Shown here: piece by piece, positions 44,960-58,000 of the stretch | Numbering within the stretch: the stretch's first letter is position 1 | How the letters are laid out: every line of letters starts with the position of its first letter | Assembly (NCBI GenBank): GCA_010015655.1 | Contig: ML976711.1 | Location: 158,214-218,249, forward strand | Direction of reading: 5' to 3' | Source of the DNA: Bimuria novae-zelandiae CBS 107.79 | Taxonomy: Eukaryota; Ascomycota; Dothideomycetes; Pleosporales; Didymosphaeriaceae | Length of the DNA: 60,036 nt | Made by a program: the position numbers and the translations under genes | The notes under the pieces: generated by a model | The model's input: the letters and a program-made list of their open reading frames with translations, nothing else | Databases searched by the model: none | What the model was told of the DNA's origin: nothing

Positions 44960-47900
44960 TTTTCAGATGGAAGATGATACTTTCAAAGAGTTGCGTTGCA
45001 GTGAAGGAACAGTAGGATGCCTATATCCACGCGTTGCTTCGCCTCGTGGATTTGAGTGGAAATATCTTGGAACAAACAATCGAGCTTTAGGATCCCAAAC
45101 GGTGAAGACCTACCAACTGCTTGCTACTTCAGAAAGGCCGACCGGCTCGGGCTCGAGCGGAGCGCTTCTGAAACCCGGCCAATCGTTGGGCCGAGGATGG
45201 CAAGCGCCTTGCTGCAGCGCCTCTCATCGCTGCTCGTTTCCCACAGAAGCAGATCTCGATGGGTCCGGTCTTCTTCCGGCTGACACCGGCATTGGCAGCT
45301 CCCAAGCCGAGGTCTTAGCAGCGTATTGTGGGGTGTGCTTATTCTGCGATTGCTGAGGCCGTTAAAAACCTTTAGCAGCGGTACGGCTTTGGCAATAGCA
45401 TAATTCGTACATGGAAACAGGAAACCCAAAGCATACAAAAGATCGGATAACCATCCACTTCTTCAGACGCGATAATCACACAGAACCGTAACTTGGATAG
45501 ATGATGGCTGGGAAAGCTGGCTCCTGTGAAGGCGTTGAAGCGAGGCGGAGCGGATCAGCAGAGACCAGCTTTCTGGAGTGACTCACCGCAGCTCTGCCCT
45601 ACTGGCGGGTAATCTAATCTATTCTCTATGAAGACATCAACCGCAGAAGTCAAGATAATATTAAAGACCTAATGTTAGAACAAAGAGCAACAAATCCTGC
45701 CCTGTCCGTGACCCTAAGCTATCTCATGGTTACGGACTGAGTGATTCCGATCCAAGATGCCATCACATGAAAGTATGTCACATCGTCTCGTGAGAAGGAA
45801 AGAGGCACAGCCAATCATGCATAACTAGACAAGAAGCGTAAGGGCGCTTAAGTTCCGGCGCTAAATACAGGCGCTGATAGGACGAGTCTTTCTATAAAAA
45901 GGAATACTCATTTTAGATATCGATTTTCCAATTCCAATAATCAAAACTCAGAATTCGAAATCGTAAATTCTATAGCAGGGCAAGGGGCTCAATAGCAAAG
46001 TATTTAAACCTTAGCCTGCCCCTCCTCAATTGCTCATTTCAATTTCTTCGAAATGCTCTCAGCACTAACTAGCTCCTTAAGCACCTAGCCACTTATAAGG
46101 CCGACTCACGTGATGCCTCCATAGGCTTGACATGACCATTCCCTTTATTGGTCCTCCTTGTTTTACTGTACCCTTTCCGCCCACTCCTACGCAAGCCATG
46201 ACGGGAAAATCCGTTCACGGATGTCATCGGTGGTTCTAGCTGCTATTAGGTCACCCTAGTATGGTTTCTGACCGTTAACAATCTCAAAGCCCCGTACACA
46301 TTATCATTTCATGTTCCAGTGTTACGGGTGCTTAATTGTAGAAGAAGAGGTTGAAACACCTAGTCCGCGGGTGTTTATGCTTGCCGACACATCTTGTAGA
46401 GCCTTTTAAAGGTTTGTTGTCATGCCCAACCCGTGCGTGGTGAGGTGCACCATCATCCCCATATCTAGTAGTCTTTGCATCGCCGGCCACCCTATCAACA
46501 TTACTCCCAGGAGGGCTCCAAATCCATATTAAAGATCGACACTTTAGAGTTATAGTGTTGCTGATCTCCGCAAATAGTTAGTTACGTCGCTAGACATTGT
46601 TCGCTACAGACAAGCGGTAGCACCACTTCGTGACGAGAACTGCAACCAGGAGTTATAAACCATTATCTTAGATATGTCCGTAAGTTATTTCAGTTCTGCA
46701 CATAATACATTCCTGCTAACACTTTATCGACCAGGCTGGGTCTGCGAAAGAAGCTATCCTCCGATTCTCTGAGAGGGCGCTAAGCTGCTATAGGAACAGC
46801 GACGTCTGTGTCAACGTTCAGCTAAGGGCCCAAAACTGGCTTCAGACCGCGAACCTAATGTGCAGCCAATCATTAGAAAGGCCCTTTAGGTTACAGATAG
46901 AGCTTGCGCAAACCACGATGTCTACAACTCAGGGGCCTAATCTAGAACCACAGTCGAGAGACCATGAACCGCTCTTAACTATTGTAGTTGTACGTAAATT
47001 GACGACGCGCCGCATGTAAGTTAACAGACATTAGCAATCCACCCTAACTAACTAAATTAAATTATATAAAGTTACAGTAAAATTAATTAGATCCTTATAA
47101 GACTAAGATTTACTTTCCACCATATCGTAACCGGCATTTGAACACTTTACAGGTAAGCCAAGGCAGAATAGAGGGACCAAGTACCATTTAATTAGATAAT
47201 ATTAGGCTAACCTAGCTAGCAGTAACAATCGGGTTGGCGTAATAAGCCGCAACAAACAAACAGCCTTTGATGTCTTTAGTATACGTTTCAGAAGCTGGTT
47301 CGGTTTACATACCTGTTATTTAGAGAGTCTTGATTAAAGACGAAGTAATAGCTTCGTTATTATTAAAGAGCTCTAGTGTTGGTGCTTCCTCCGTCTCTAA
47401 TGCTTCCTCCACTTTGCTCGCTCCGTAGAACGGCGTACTCTGCGACAAGATAGAGCGGAACATGCATGTCAAATCCAGCTAGACGCTACACTCGAATTCT
47501 ATTATTTAACGCCCCGTGAGTTCTGTCAAAGAGGCGCAATGCCCGTTTCTCAGACGACTGCGGACAGCGATTGGGTATACTAGCATCATTTTGTTAGGAT
47601 TTCCGGGCTGTGTGCGCGCCTCTTCTACCGTATTGCGGTCTATCTTATTTTCCACTGGTGGCTCTTGTCGGTTACTGGACACTCCCTAAGGCAGTGGATA
47701 GGTCGCCATCTTAGATTCGGAGAAAATGTCTACCGCTTCTTGTTCTGTAGCCTCCCGAGTAGAGAGATCCAACAAAATAATAGCAGCTGAAAGGCCATCA
47801 TCACCGGCATCGTCTATGCCTGAGTTATTGCTGTCGTCAGCCTCACTATGGCTGCGCGAATAGAGCGTGTGCACTTCAACCCCACGTATCTTCGTAGATT

Positions 47901-49384
47901 GCTTAGGCATGGTATCCAATTGTAGCTGTCTCTTAAGCACTGTTAAACAAGAAAGTCAGAACAGACGGACCGATGCTATGCGTACACGAGCATACAACCA
48001 CCAGGTAATGCGGGTTCTATAGATACGAAGAGCAAGGTGGAGGAATAGGTAATCTTGATCGTGCAAGAGCGTCTGGATGCGAATTATTAAAAGTAAAGCT
48101 TCGAATCGATAGATGGCTAACATCTTGGCAGACACTTACGGTCTTATATAACTTCCCTCCCACCACCTACCCCACAGCACTGCTATCGACGAGTGTTTCC
48201 TCGTCATGCACTGTTAAGCGAACTAGTAATCCCTTAATCTACTAGACACTCCGTATAATAATCAAGACTATAAAAGGGGTGCATACCCGTTCATACTGCC
48301 TTTCCTGCCATGGACTAGAGTTTCAATAACGTTCATCCCTGCACGACCTAAGGGGCTCCTATCTTATCAGGTAGCTCGTATAATAACCGTGTACCCAGAA
48401 AGGGTTGCCAATTTCTCAAGAATGCCTTACCGGTGTCTCCTATAACACAGCGCCGCCGCAGGATAGAACCCAGCTGAAATTGTCGGCGTGACGAGCTGGG
48501 CAGAATTCACACGCCTTAATACCCTAACTTTTATGCCGTCTCCTGGTGAGCGAGAGCAGGTATACGAAGCTTTTTAACAAGCCATGCCCAAGACGTCGAT
48601 TCTAGGGGCTAAGTATGCTAGTACATCTTATTAGAAAGTCGTTGCTTCCTGTATATTTTATCGGGTGGTAAATTCTGTATTCCCTCTACGGCTTCTGTCT
48701 CCAACTCACGAAGTCTTAAGACACCCCAAGTCAAGTGTTGGAGCACTTCTAACGGTGCTCCCGTCGCCGTCCAAGTAGCCCTTCGCACCGCTAAGGAATT
48801 AATGCATCTCCATCTGCATCTTTAAGGTCATGCTGACTAGTCGCACTACGGTGCTTCGGTGGAATTGTTGCATAGACCCTCCGTAGCGGCTAGCGAGCGG
48901 CATGACGACGTCGTTGGCTGTACGACGCGCATCTTCTCATTAATTAAAGCCTCATCACGCAAGGTGAGCCGAAACGGCGATACTAATATTTCCCCCGCCA
49001 AGGCAGTGCCCTCCATAGCTCTGCACACAACCAGCAGCCAATCCAAAGCCGATGGAACCGCCAACGGGCATAGATGGGACCCATATATAGCCTTCATCGC
49101 CACCGAAAGGCGGAATATTACTTATTTCCATCATGACCGACAGCCTCCTTCTTGCTACCCTTGTCCTCTTCATTGTTGGGTCATCGCTTAGCGCTGCGGT
49201 CACGTACCGCGACTACATAGCTATTAAAAGAGTCGAGGGCACCATGAAATAGCGGCAATAGATTCTTATTTATTTAGATATCGCCCAAGTTAGTTTCTTC
49301 ATATTCGGGATTGCATCCATCATCCAGCACTGCCCTGGCCGGGTAGAGCCAGGCGTCACCTAGACTCTGCAGTGTATGGCATGC
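44960..49384. other. Gene-poor region, no gene recognised
   Basis: Mixed composition, neither clearly RIP-type nor coding. A plus-strand frame 44967-45356 starts directly at the solo LTR edge, and minus frames 45438-45124 and 47940-47686 (an acidic SEADDSNNSGIDDAGDD stretch) exist, but none has a recognisable domain. Best read as decayed sequence. Confidence 0.35.
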
Positions 49385-49445
49385 TGTGACGGTTAAATAC
49401 ATTCTACTCCAACAGGAGCAGAAGGTTAGCCTTTTGCTCCTGACA
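49385..49445 (+). repeat. Left 61 bp LTR
   Basis: TGTGACGGTTAAATACATTC... to ...TTGCTCCTGACA; TG...CA ends. Very short for an LTR that encloses a gag-pol frame. Confidence 0.9.
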
Positions 49446-49458
49446 GTTATGAGCCCGG
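49446..49458 (+). other. Primer-binding site, complementary to initiator tRNA-Met anticodon arm
   Basis: GTTATGAGCCCGG abuts the LTR. Its complement CCGGGCTCATAAC has the initiator tRNA-Met anticodon loop (CTCATAA) flanked by a G-rich stem, so priming would use an internal half of the tRNA, as in Drosophila copia. The same site follows the internal LTR (54764-54776). Confidence 0.7.
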
Positions 49459-49623
49459 CTTGCACCTTGGATTGTTCTCACCTGCTGCTGTAACGTCACT
49501 CAACACACGAGCTGCACGTTGCTATACCGCGTTCTTTATAACGCACCTGTTACCGCGTTCTCACAACGCACATACTAGGATCTCTGCCTAAATCTATCAA
49601 TATAGTCGACTATAGCCTCTACA

Positions 49624-52600
49624 ATGGCTACTAAGTCCGACCCCGCAGTGACGCGTGTCACTATTATACTAAACACACCAGACAACTAGTTTACCTAGTT
49701 GTTTATTCGCCAAGACGTTGCTAACCGCCACGGTCTCTAGCAGTACATTAACCCTAACGTAGCGAAGGAGAATCTCCCTAAGCTATAGAAGCTAATTAAG
49801 CCTTAACTTACTAATTATAAGCTTAAAGCTACTAGGCTTTCTCACCTTATCGCCAACAATCGAGAATCCTATTAATAGGAATACGATTAATAGGAACGCC
49901 GCCGCACTAAGTACTACACTTAAATAAAGGTACTAGCTAACTTAAATATAAATATTAGTAAGACAATTACTACACGTTACATACACCTAATTAAGGATTA
50001 CGATACCCCGTACGACTAACTAATTATACTTAAAAAGTTCTTTTATTTTATAAACGCGACACGCCGTCGCGAGCTAGCTAATAAATATAACACCCTTAAA
50101 ACTACGCCACGAGCTGCGAAGAAGATTAAGTAATAGTTATTAGACTAGGTATATATTATAGCTTAGGGCAAGGCTATTAGCTTGCCTAAGACTAATAGTA
50201 ATTAACTATAAAAGGACTTCCTTATTGCCTGTAAAATAATTAATTAGGAATACGCCACTTCCTGCCTGCGCGAAATCTTTAAGCATAAAGCGCGAGGCAC
50301 CACTACCAAGATCTTATCTCTAAAGACGTACGTCGCCGAGATAACTACATATCTACGCCGCACCAAGCCACACTTAATAGGCCTGGCGGTAACCGCTGCC
50401 GAGCTTGGAGTCGTAAAGCAAGTTGATTCACAGACTATAAAGGGCAATCGCGGTGGCAGCCGTGACTAAGACAAGCTACCTAGAAACTGTGTCTATAGAA
50501 AGAAGCATTAGTACACTAACTACTTTATTCTTAACCCACGCAACCTATAACGTCCAAAGGACTATTAGCCTATAGCTAAGGCTATACGCAAGGTTAAGGA
50601 AGCGTAAAAGGACTTTAAGATTAATATATATATTAAGACTACTCTCGAGAAGTAGATAGCCTAATAACCTTAAAATACAGGATTACTATAAGTTAATAAT
50701 AGTAATCCTCCTGCTAAGAACAGCAACACGTTTGTGGTGATTACTAGCCTATTACACATAAGCCTCGATCAAGTCGATTCTCTCAAGCCCGATTCTCTTG
50801 AGCCCGATTCTCTCGATCCTAAATCTCTTGAATCTCTCGAAGAACAATCGAATAACAATTCAAAAATAATCACATTAGACAACAACGCTGAGCCTAACGG
50901 AGAGCTTATAGTGATGGTTGGAGACGACGCTGATAAGGCTAAGCTCCTTAACTAATAGATTGTTGATCTAGGGTTAAACACCTACGTTATTAATACAGAG
51001 TCATGGCATGGCTGGAAGAGGATAAACGACAATCCGCAACGTCGCTATGTTTACGCTAGTAATAGCCGAATCTTAATTATAGCTTAGGGCACGATGGAAC
51101 TCGTCGCTTAAACACTATATAGGATATAAACGCTGGAGTTAACGCATGTCGCATATATTAAAGGCTTTCTTACAAGCTTGTTAGGACTTGCTCGCTGTCG
51201 TATAGAGTCTATTCACTTTAACTCTGGCCGCGATGTCCTGTACATGTATTAACCATCAAACGTTATCGCCCAACTCGAGTACAATAGAGGCCACTAGCTG
51301 ATAGATGCTGAACCGTCACATCGACCGCCGCTATCGCTTCTACGCTTACTATTAAGTACGTTTAGGGCATTATACCGCCTGTCGTACGCGCTAAAGCCTA
51401 CTAATATTATTAATTAGCGTGCTGCTTATTATATCTAGGCCTATCTAGGCTAAAAAGCAGTTAACTATCTTGAATTAAACGTTAAAGGTGTTTAATTAAC
51501 TAGAGAACACATGGACTATTAATATTAGACATGTATTAAAACTCGAATAACTTATATTATCTTAAGGCGCCTGACCAAGAGCCGCGCACAAAAACCGTTC
51601 TATTAAATCGCGATGGACCTGATCTACATCATCCCTGTAGGAGAGGAGTGTATTAACGGCAGCAAGTACGCCTTGTACTCTATGGACGAATACTTAAAGT
51701 GGCATAAGATTACCACATCACGACGTAAGGATAAGTTAACACTTACACGTTAGTTTATATCCTTAATCCGCAAAATCTAGCGTGTGTACAACGCTAACGT
51801 AGTCGCTATTTAATGCGACAACAAGAAAAGATTTGGAAACAATCTTATTAACACAACAGAAGAGCTAGGTATGCTGTATAAGCTAGCACCAGCTAGAACA
51901 AAGGAGCTAAATAGACTAATCAAACGCGCTAGCGGAGTACTTACTTAGCGAGCTCGCGCTATGCGCATACACGCCAATCTGCCAAAAAGTCTATCACATA
52001 AGCTGTATCGCACCGCCGCATATATACTCAATCGCACGCCTACTAAAGCACTAGGATGGAAGACACCGTACGAGGTAGTATAGAAACGAAAACCACTCGT
52101 CGCTTATATAAGGCCTATCGGCTGTCGCGCCTACGTCTATAATCGCGATCTAAGAGCTGCTAACAAGCTTAAATTACGCACTCTAATTAGCCACCTTATT
52201 AACTACTAAGGTACTAATATCTTCCGCATCTAGCTACCTATAAAAGACACTATTATTATCACCCGCAACGTCGTATTCGAGCCTATACTCTTCTTTAATA
52301 GGATAGATAGGTATGCGTTAAGATTAGTGCTCGAAGAGGTAATTAAACTACTTAAATATCTAGAAGAATATTAATATAATAATATTAGTATTAAAGATCT
52401 GTTGACTGCTTGTTAACGTTGCCACCTAGTAGAGATACCTACGACCTTAGCTTTGAGAGCTACAGGCTCCCAGGTGGGGGGTGAATAGATAGACGACGCA
52501 TTCGAATTAACATAGCAACAGCAACAGCTGCCTACTCCAAGACCTACAATATCTACTGCCACAAGCAATCACACTCCTAAGAGTAATAAAGTACCTAAGG

Positions 52601-54492
52601 GCTATCGCCAACGCGGCGAGAGAGCTCCACGAGACGTTAACCTAAACCTAACTAACACGAGCTTAATTATTACTAGCAAACGCAATTAAAAGCAGAAAGA
52701 TCTAAATAACTTTATAATTTATACATACGTAATAGTGCTGGGAGCTACACCTCTTGTTAACTATCTCTATGCATTTTCGACCGAGATTCGCTCTATACCT
52801 ACTATAGATAAGATACTAAGAATTTATTAATCGCAGCTGCCACCTCTGCCGAAGGCAATAAAGTAGCTTAAAATATATATATTTGGCAATTAATTTTAAC
52901 GCGCTATAGAGGTTGAGTGGCAAGCTCTACGCGCCAAAGGAGTCTTTAGGAAGACTATAAAAATAAAGGCCTCTGCAGACGCTAAGGTGCTACCGTTGAT
53001 GTGGATATTCGTATACAAGATTGACGAAGAAGGATACCTCTTACGGTTTAAAGCTTAACTTGTTGTTCGAGGAGATCTTTAAGCTCTACTTAACAACACA
53101 TACGCTACTATACTCGTAATTCGTAACTTTCGCGCTCTTATTGCAATCGCTAATTACTTTAATTTAGAGCTAAAGCAGTACGATGTTCCTACTACCTTCC
53201 TAAACGCTAAGATTAATCGGAAGCTATACGCTGAAACACCTAAGCCATTCCGCCACACTAAAGGCGAGATTATGCTGGTGCTCCGCGCCCTGTACGGCCT
53301 AAAGGAGTTATTACTACTATGGTATAATAAACTACGTTGATAACTTGTTAAGCTAGGTCTAAAGCCAGTTAAAGGCTTTCCTTGCTTATACACGAGCCGC
53401 TAGCTTATCCTATTCGTCTATATTAACGACATTGTTATGGCATATTATTAGTCTAATACCTATTACTACAGGTCTTTTAAGAAGGATCTGGTGGACCTAT
53501 ATAACATTAAAGCTATAGGAGACCTTACCTAGTTTCTCGGAATCCGCATTATACGCGATCGAGCCCTATATAAGACGTGGCTAGTCTAGAACGCGTTTAT
53601 TAACAAGGTATACGCTTAATTTAGTATTAAAGCTATAGGCAAGGCTCTAGACATTCCACTAGCGGAAAACTAGCTACTATAGTCTACTAAGGAACCTAAT
53701 TTATCGCGAACAAAGCTTTATTAGTAACTAGTTAGCTCTCTCGCATATATCGCTGTCTGGGGTAGACCTAACGTCGCCCGAACGCACGTCGTCTTTGCTT
53801 GTCACCTTACTAACCCAGGACAGTCACACATCTCGAAAATCCGGAAGACCTGGCGCTACCTACTCAGCACGAAGGCTCTCGCACTTAAAGCCTCTGCTAG
53901 CGCGCAGGATATGGCTGAGTATCTATCTAACGATCCAACATATCGCGATCCTCTCTTCTTTAGATCCTCTGACGCCTTATACGCTGACAAGCCTAAGACT
54001 CGCCGAAGCTCTTAAGGCTATGCTTTTAAGTTTGGTAGACTAATAATTAACTAGAAGTTAACAGTACAACGCACAGTCACGAAATTAACTACAGAATCTA
54101 AATTACTGGCTCTATTACTTGCTAGCTTGTAGATAGAAGAATGGATGCGATTCTTCTCTAGTATCGACCTTACTCTTAACTGTACACCTACTATCTGGTG
54201 TGACAATTAGCAGACCGTTGGTATTATTACTAAATAGCAAGATAAGCTTTATATAAAGGTCAAACATGTCGATATCTACTAGCTCTAGATTCGACAGGAA
54301 GTCGAAGCCTCTCGTATTAACGTTAAATAGGTCCCTACCAACTATATGCCTGCTAATAGACTTACAAAGATTTTACCTAAACAGAAGTTTGCAGACTTCG
54401 TCTGCCAAATTAGCCTTGTTAATGTTACTAAGCGTCTAAAGGGCCTGCGTCAAACTGATAGCAACAATCTTGATGGTATCTATATACACTGA
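49624..54492 (+). pseudogene. Copia gag-pol polyprotein, one frame of 1622 codons with many RIP stops
   Basis: ATG 49624 and TGA 54490-54492 are in the same register with no frameshift over 4.87 kb. Gag region to about 50900. Integrase around 51600-52290: YALYSMDEYLKWHKI, CDNKKRFGNN, AAYILNRTPTKALGWKTPYE. Reverse transcriptase around 52990-53640: KQYDVPTTFLNA, LRALYGLKE, and an active site reading YIND, where YVDD is expected (about 53420). RNase H around 54060-54400: TESKLLALLLASL, WCDNxQTVGI, KHVDIYxLxIR. The order IN-RT-RH defines Ty1/Copia. Nearly every expected Gln (CAA/CAG) or Trp codon in the AT-rich parts is TAA/TAG. Inactive. Confidence 0.92.
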
Positions 54493-54547
54493 TACTGATC
54501 AGCTGTCATTGACTCCCTACCTGGGCGTCCACGCCAGCTGGGGGGTG

Positions 54548-54763
54548 TGTCACGGTTTATAGCTCTTTCTCTGTGCGATAGTTGCAGCTACCCTTACTCG
54601 ACTGCAGCTTACCTTTCTGATAGCATGACACCTATCTGGGACTAGCGTTGTTTGTGCCTGTGCACCTATACCTTCTGTAGTTCCTAGATAGTACAACCTC
54701 AGTTCAATCCTGCAATCTTTTCCACTGCGTACTGTCCGCTCAGCGCTCTGCCTCACCGCGACA
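54548..54763 (+). repeat. Internal 216 bp LTR (family B)
   Basis: TGTCACGGTTTATAGC... to ...CTCACCGCGACA. Bounded by a purine tract on the left and a primer-binding site on the right, with no 5 bp duplication (GGGTG versus GTTAT), so it is not a simple solo-LTR insertion. Confidence 0.85.
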
Positions 54764-55002
54764 GTTATGAGCCCGGAATCGCTGAAGCCTGCGCAAGCAC
54801 TCAAGTGACGGATTCCCACTTGGGTGGGGTATCACAAGCGAGCACGTACACACCACACAAATAGCCAAGCAAGAAGGCCACAGAGACGTTAAGGCTAGAT
54901 GCCTGGAGCAGAATACACAGGGCATGTTACACACAGCAAAAACATGTATATAAACCTTGAAAAGCTTCCAGCTCTACGCTTTGCTACGATCTGGGGGGGT
55001 GT

Positions 55003-55063
55003 GTGACGGTTAAATACATTCTACTCCAACAGGAGCAGAAGGTTTGCCTTTTGCTCCTGACAC
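55003..55063 (+). repeat. Right 61 bp LTR
   Basis: Same as 49385-49445 with one substitution; preceded by CTGGGGGGGTG (polypurine tract). Confidence 0.9.
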
Positions 55064-58000
55064 ATGCACTAATGTAAGATCCTAAGAAGTCCCTTTTAGC
55101 AGCTCTAACTATCCAGTCCACGCGGCTTCTCCAAGCTATCTTCTCAGATACTTAGTGGCCGCTTGTAGTGTACGCAGCGCTGGTGCCATCCGTTGTGCTC
55201 ACCAGTATAATATGTCTTAATATGTAAGCCTACCTTTGACCTTGGCTACTATAATTAACAATTACAAACGTGGAAATGCACCAGCGATATACGAATTAGT
55301 GCTTCTTGTCTTTATATATGCTAGATTAGCTTTAATGGCTAGGTTTGGGTCTTCTAAGCTTTGTGAACATGAAAGCTCCGAAGGTAGCAACCGAAACATA
55401 AGGTATCTATTTTTAGCAATTATTATCACGAACGAAATTAACATTCTAACTGCATATATTAGCATCAGAGCCTTGATTGCTCTTCTTGCACGCCAAGAAG
55501 CGAAGCTTCGCATTCGTACAATAATTATGTTAGTAAGCGAGTTACTCTATCTAGATTCGATCTACTAATCTACACAGCCATGCCACTCAACACAGATTCT
55601 CTACACGTGTTGCTTCGTCCTTTCTTGCTCTGAGCGCTAGATCAACCGACTCGCTCTAAGGAGTGAAACATCATTAGAACTACACAGGAGGCCGCAGACA
55701 GCACGATGAAAGGCTACATCTGTCTTATCCACGTTAAACAAGAGTCCCCCGTTATTTTAACCTTTCCACGATTATCACCTTTTAGCCTCGCATATGGGCA
55801 CGCCGGCTGGAGGTGTTACGTAATTATTTAGGGATTAGTCATGTAATACGCTGCTCAAAAGCCCTGTAGGGCTAAAGACTGGATGGTGAATATATTCTGC
55901 ACGTATCGCTAATCCTGTTTTCTATTGTATATAACCTCAAATATGCATAGCAGATCAACCTTGCAGTAATAGCTACTCCGTGCACCTTCCCTCCATACTC
56001 AATCACTTGGCCTGTCTCACTGCCGCAGCTAGATGCTTGCTGCTCGTGAAATATCCTTGCTTTGTCGACTGTTTCCAAGAGACGCCTCCATGGCCTTGCT
56101 ATTTTGCAGATGCTGCGCCTTGCCCCCTGGCGTTATTGGACACGCCGCTGAAGTGAGCGTCTCCTGCGCCTGCTTTTTCCGGAGTAGGTGAGATAAGGCA
56201 TGGCTGCAGCACTAGAACTGGATGAAAGAGGTATCGCTGGCATTACTCTGACCCATAGATGGCTACACATACCTCCATCATAACTTCAGGAGGTGGCTTG
56301 AGTTCCACTGCCGCCGAAGCTACTACTTAGCCATTGGGGCTTACAGGCTCACGACTCGTGCCCTCTGTTCTAATGCGGGCTCGACGTACCTCGCCACTTC
56401 GTCTTGAATGCCTGACCTGGTCAGAAAGGGATGGAAGCGGCTGGCGCTCATAATTCAACCATTCACGAAGTCGTACAGGCGGATCAACAATGTGACAGCT
56501 TGAACACAGCTCTCTAGTCGCCCTGTTCTTCTACTCCCGATGACATACGCCTTAATCCAAGTACCGTAAGGCTTCAGGCGCATGAAAAAATGTCGAAGCT
56601 CATCGGCGTTCTACACCGCTAGTGGAAGGATGTGGTTGACCATTCTGCAGCTAAGAGTCATCAGCCATCTTTGCAACACCAAGCACAGGGGTCTTGGCTG
56701 GATCACCTTGCGGCTGGAGCTCCTACCCTCCCAGGGTGAAGCCCGTGATATTCATGAGCTCACTACCCACAGTACAGGGTTCTTCTCGAAAGCTCGTTCA
56801 CCAAGGCGCAGTAACAAGCGACGAAGCAGTTACTTACGCAAGCAGGCTGTGCATCCGATCAGTAGCTCGACGAAGTATTTATATTCGCCTCATAACCCAC
56901 ACCAAGATTATTCTTTACTAATCCTGTTCCCTCCGAGAAGCACACAATCACCTAGTTCCGTCATCACTTTACACCATGAAGTTCCCTGAAATTAGTCAAG
57001 GGGAGACTCTATCTGCATACATGGCAGCTATACCGGAATGAAACCCAGCCTTTATACACTGTGGCCCGCTTGACCAGGTGGATATTGGCGCCCGTGTACG
57101 AATGTTCCTTAGAGGAAGCATCGAGATGGGCAAAGCCCCCAACTAGCAAGCCGCTTTTGCAGACAAGGTCGCCTACCTCCCCATCGCTGCGTTCAACCCT
57201 CGCCGTATCTATTAGGACCCCAACTGGAGGCAAGATATCAAAGATTAGAACCTTTATTATTAAATAGATTAGGAAATGACGAACCTCGACTAAGTGGATC
57301 TTATTATCCTTTACCTTTATTCTGGTACTATAAGCCCCGTCTCACTGCTTAAACTTGGCTAATACTCTTAATCTGGAAGGCTTATTGTCTGCTGCCCTCT
57401 AGGATACCACCAACGTGGAAATGTCTAGTACTTATGCTAGAAAGACAACGTTCCTTTATTTAATGATTTCGACGAGCTTGTTAAAGCGACGATTGCAAGG
57501 TTTAAGGATATTATGGGAAAGAATTTGTTGGTTTAAGGACACGTACGGTCTCTCCTAAACGATTTGGGCGATAGGTTATAGAGATATTGTTAAGGTAGCT
57601 AGTAGAAATTAATCTATATTCTTTTCTTTAATATGATCACTCGCCAGCAAACAAATATAACAGGGTTATACCTCGCCTTTTTTGGAGACTAGAAGATGGG
57701 AAGCTTATCAATTCCAGGATATAATTAAGCTAAATCTAGGCACCGTTAAGCATGTATCTAAAAAATAGTAGTGAGCGTAACGTGCTTGTTCCACAATTTA
57801 CATAAATAAGGCTGTGGTCAAAACAGGGACCTTAATTTAGGCTCTTTTCAATCCAAGGTAGACGGGTGTGGGTCGAAATCTTGCAGTGTAGACTTGCGGA
57901 ACAGTCTCACGAACGCCGTCCAGAAGGCTGGCGCCATGATGGTTCAAAGTAATTAGTGTTAATGCTAGGGTGTTTGTGATTTGGAGTGGTGCTAGTAGAG

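Larger units (their letters stand above)
49385..55063 (+). mobile_element. Copia-type retrotransposon with 61 bp outer LTRs and an internal second LTR
   Basis: Outer LTRs 49385-49445 and 55003-55063 are 61 bp and differ at one base. The target duplication CATGC is exact (49380-49384, 55064-55068). Directly after the left LTR is a primer-binding site GTTATGAGCCCGG. A RIP-mutated gag-pol frame runs 49624-54492. A purine tract (CTGGGGGG) precedes a different, 216 bp LTR at 54548-54763, which is itself followed by another GTTATGAGCCCGG, about 230 bp of non-coding sequence and a second purine tract (CTGGGGGGG) before the right 61 bp LTR. The order LTR-A, PBS, gag-pol, PPT, LTR-B, PBS, PPT, LTR-A is a chimera. 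The outer target duplication shows that LTR-A to LTR-A inserted as one unit, or that LTR-B was acquired afterwards by recombination. Confidence 0.88.

Noticed and set aside
47686..47940. An 84-codon minus-strand frame with an acidic stretch
   Set aside because: No homologous motif, no supported promoter or introns, and it lies in decayed sequence. Left as unsupported.
54548..54763. Internal LTR as a simple solo-LTR insertion
   Set aside because: No target duplication at its edges, and it is flanked by a purine tract on one side and a primer-binding site on the other, as in a joined element.
55236..55568. A 110-codon plus-strand frame rich in Ile/Leu
   Set aside because: AT-rich RIP-like DNA gives Ile/Leu/Lys/Asn-rich frames by chance; the opposite strand is equally open and no motif is visible.
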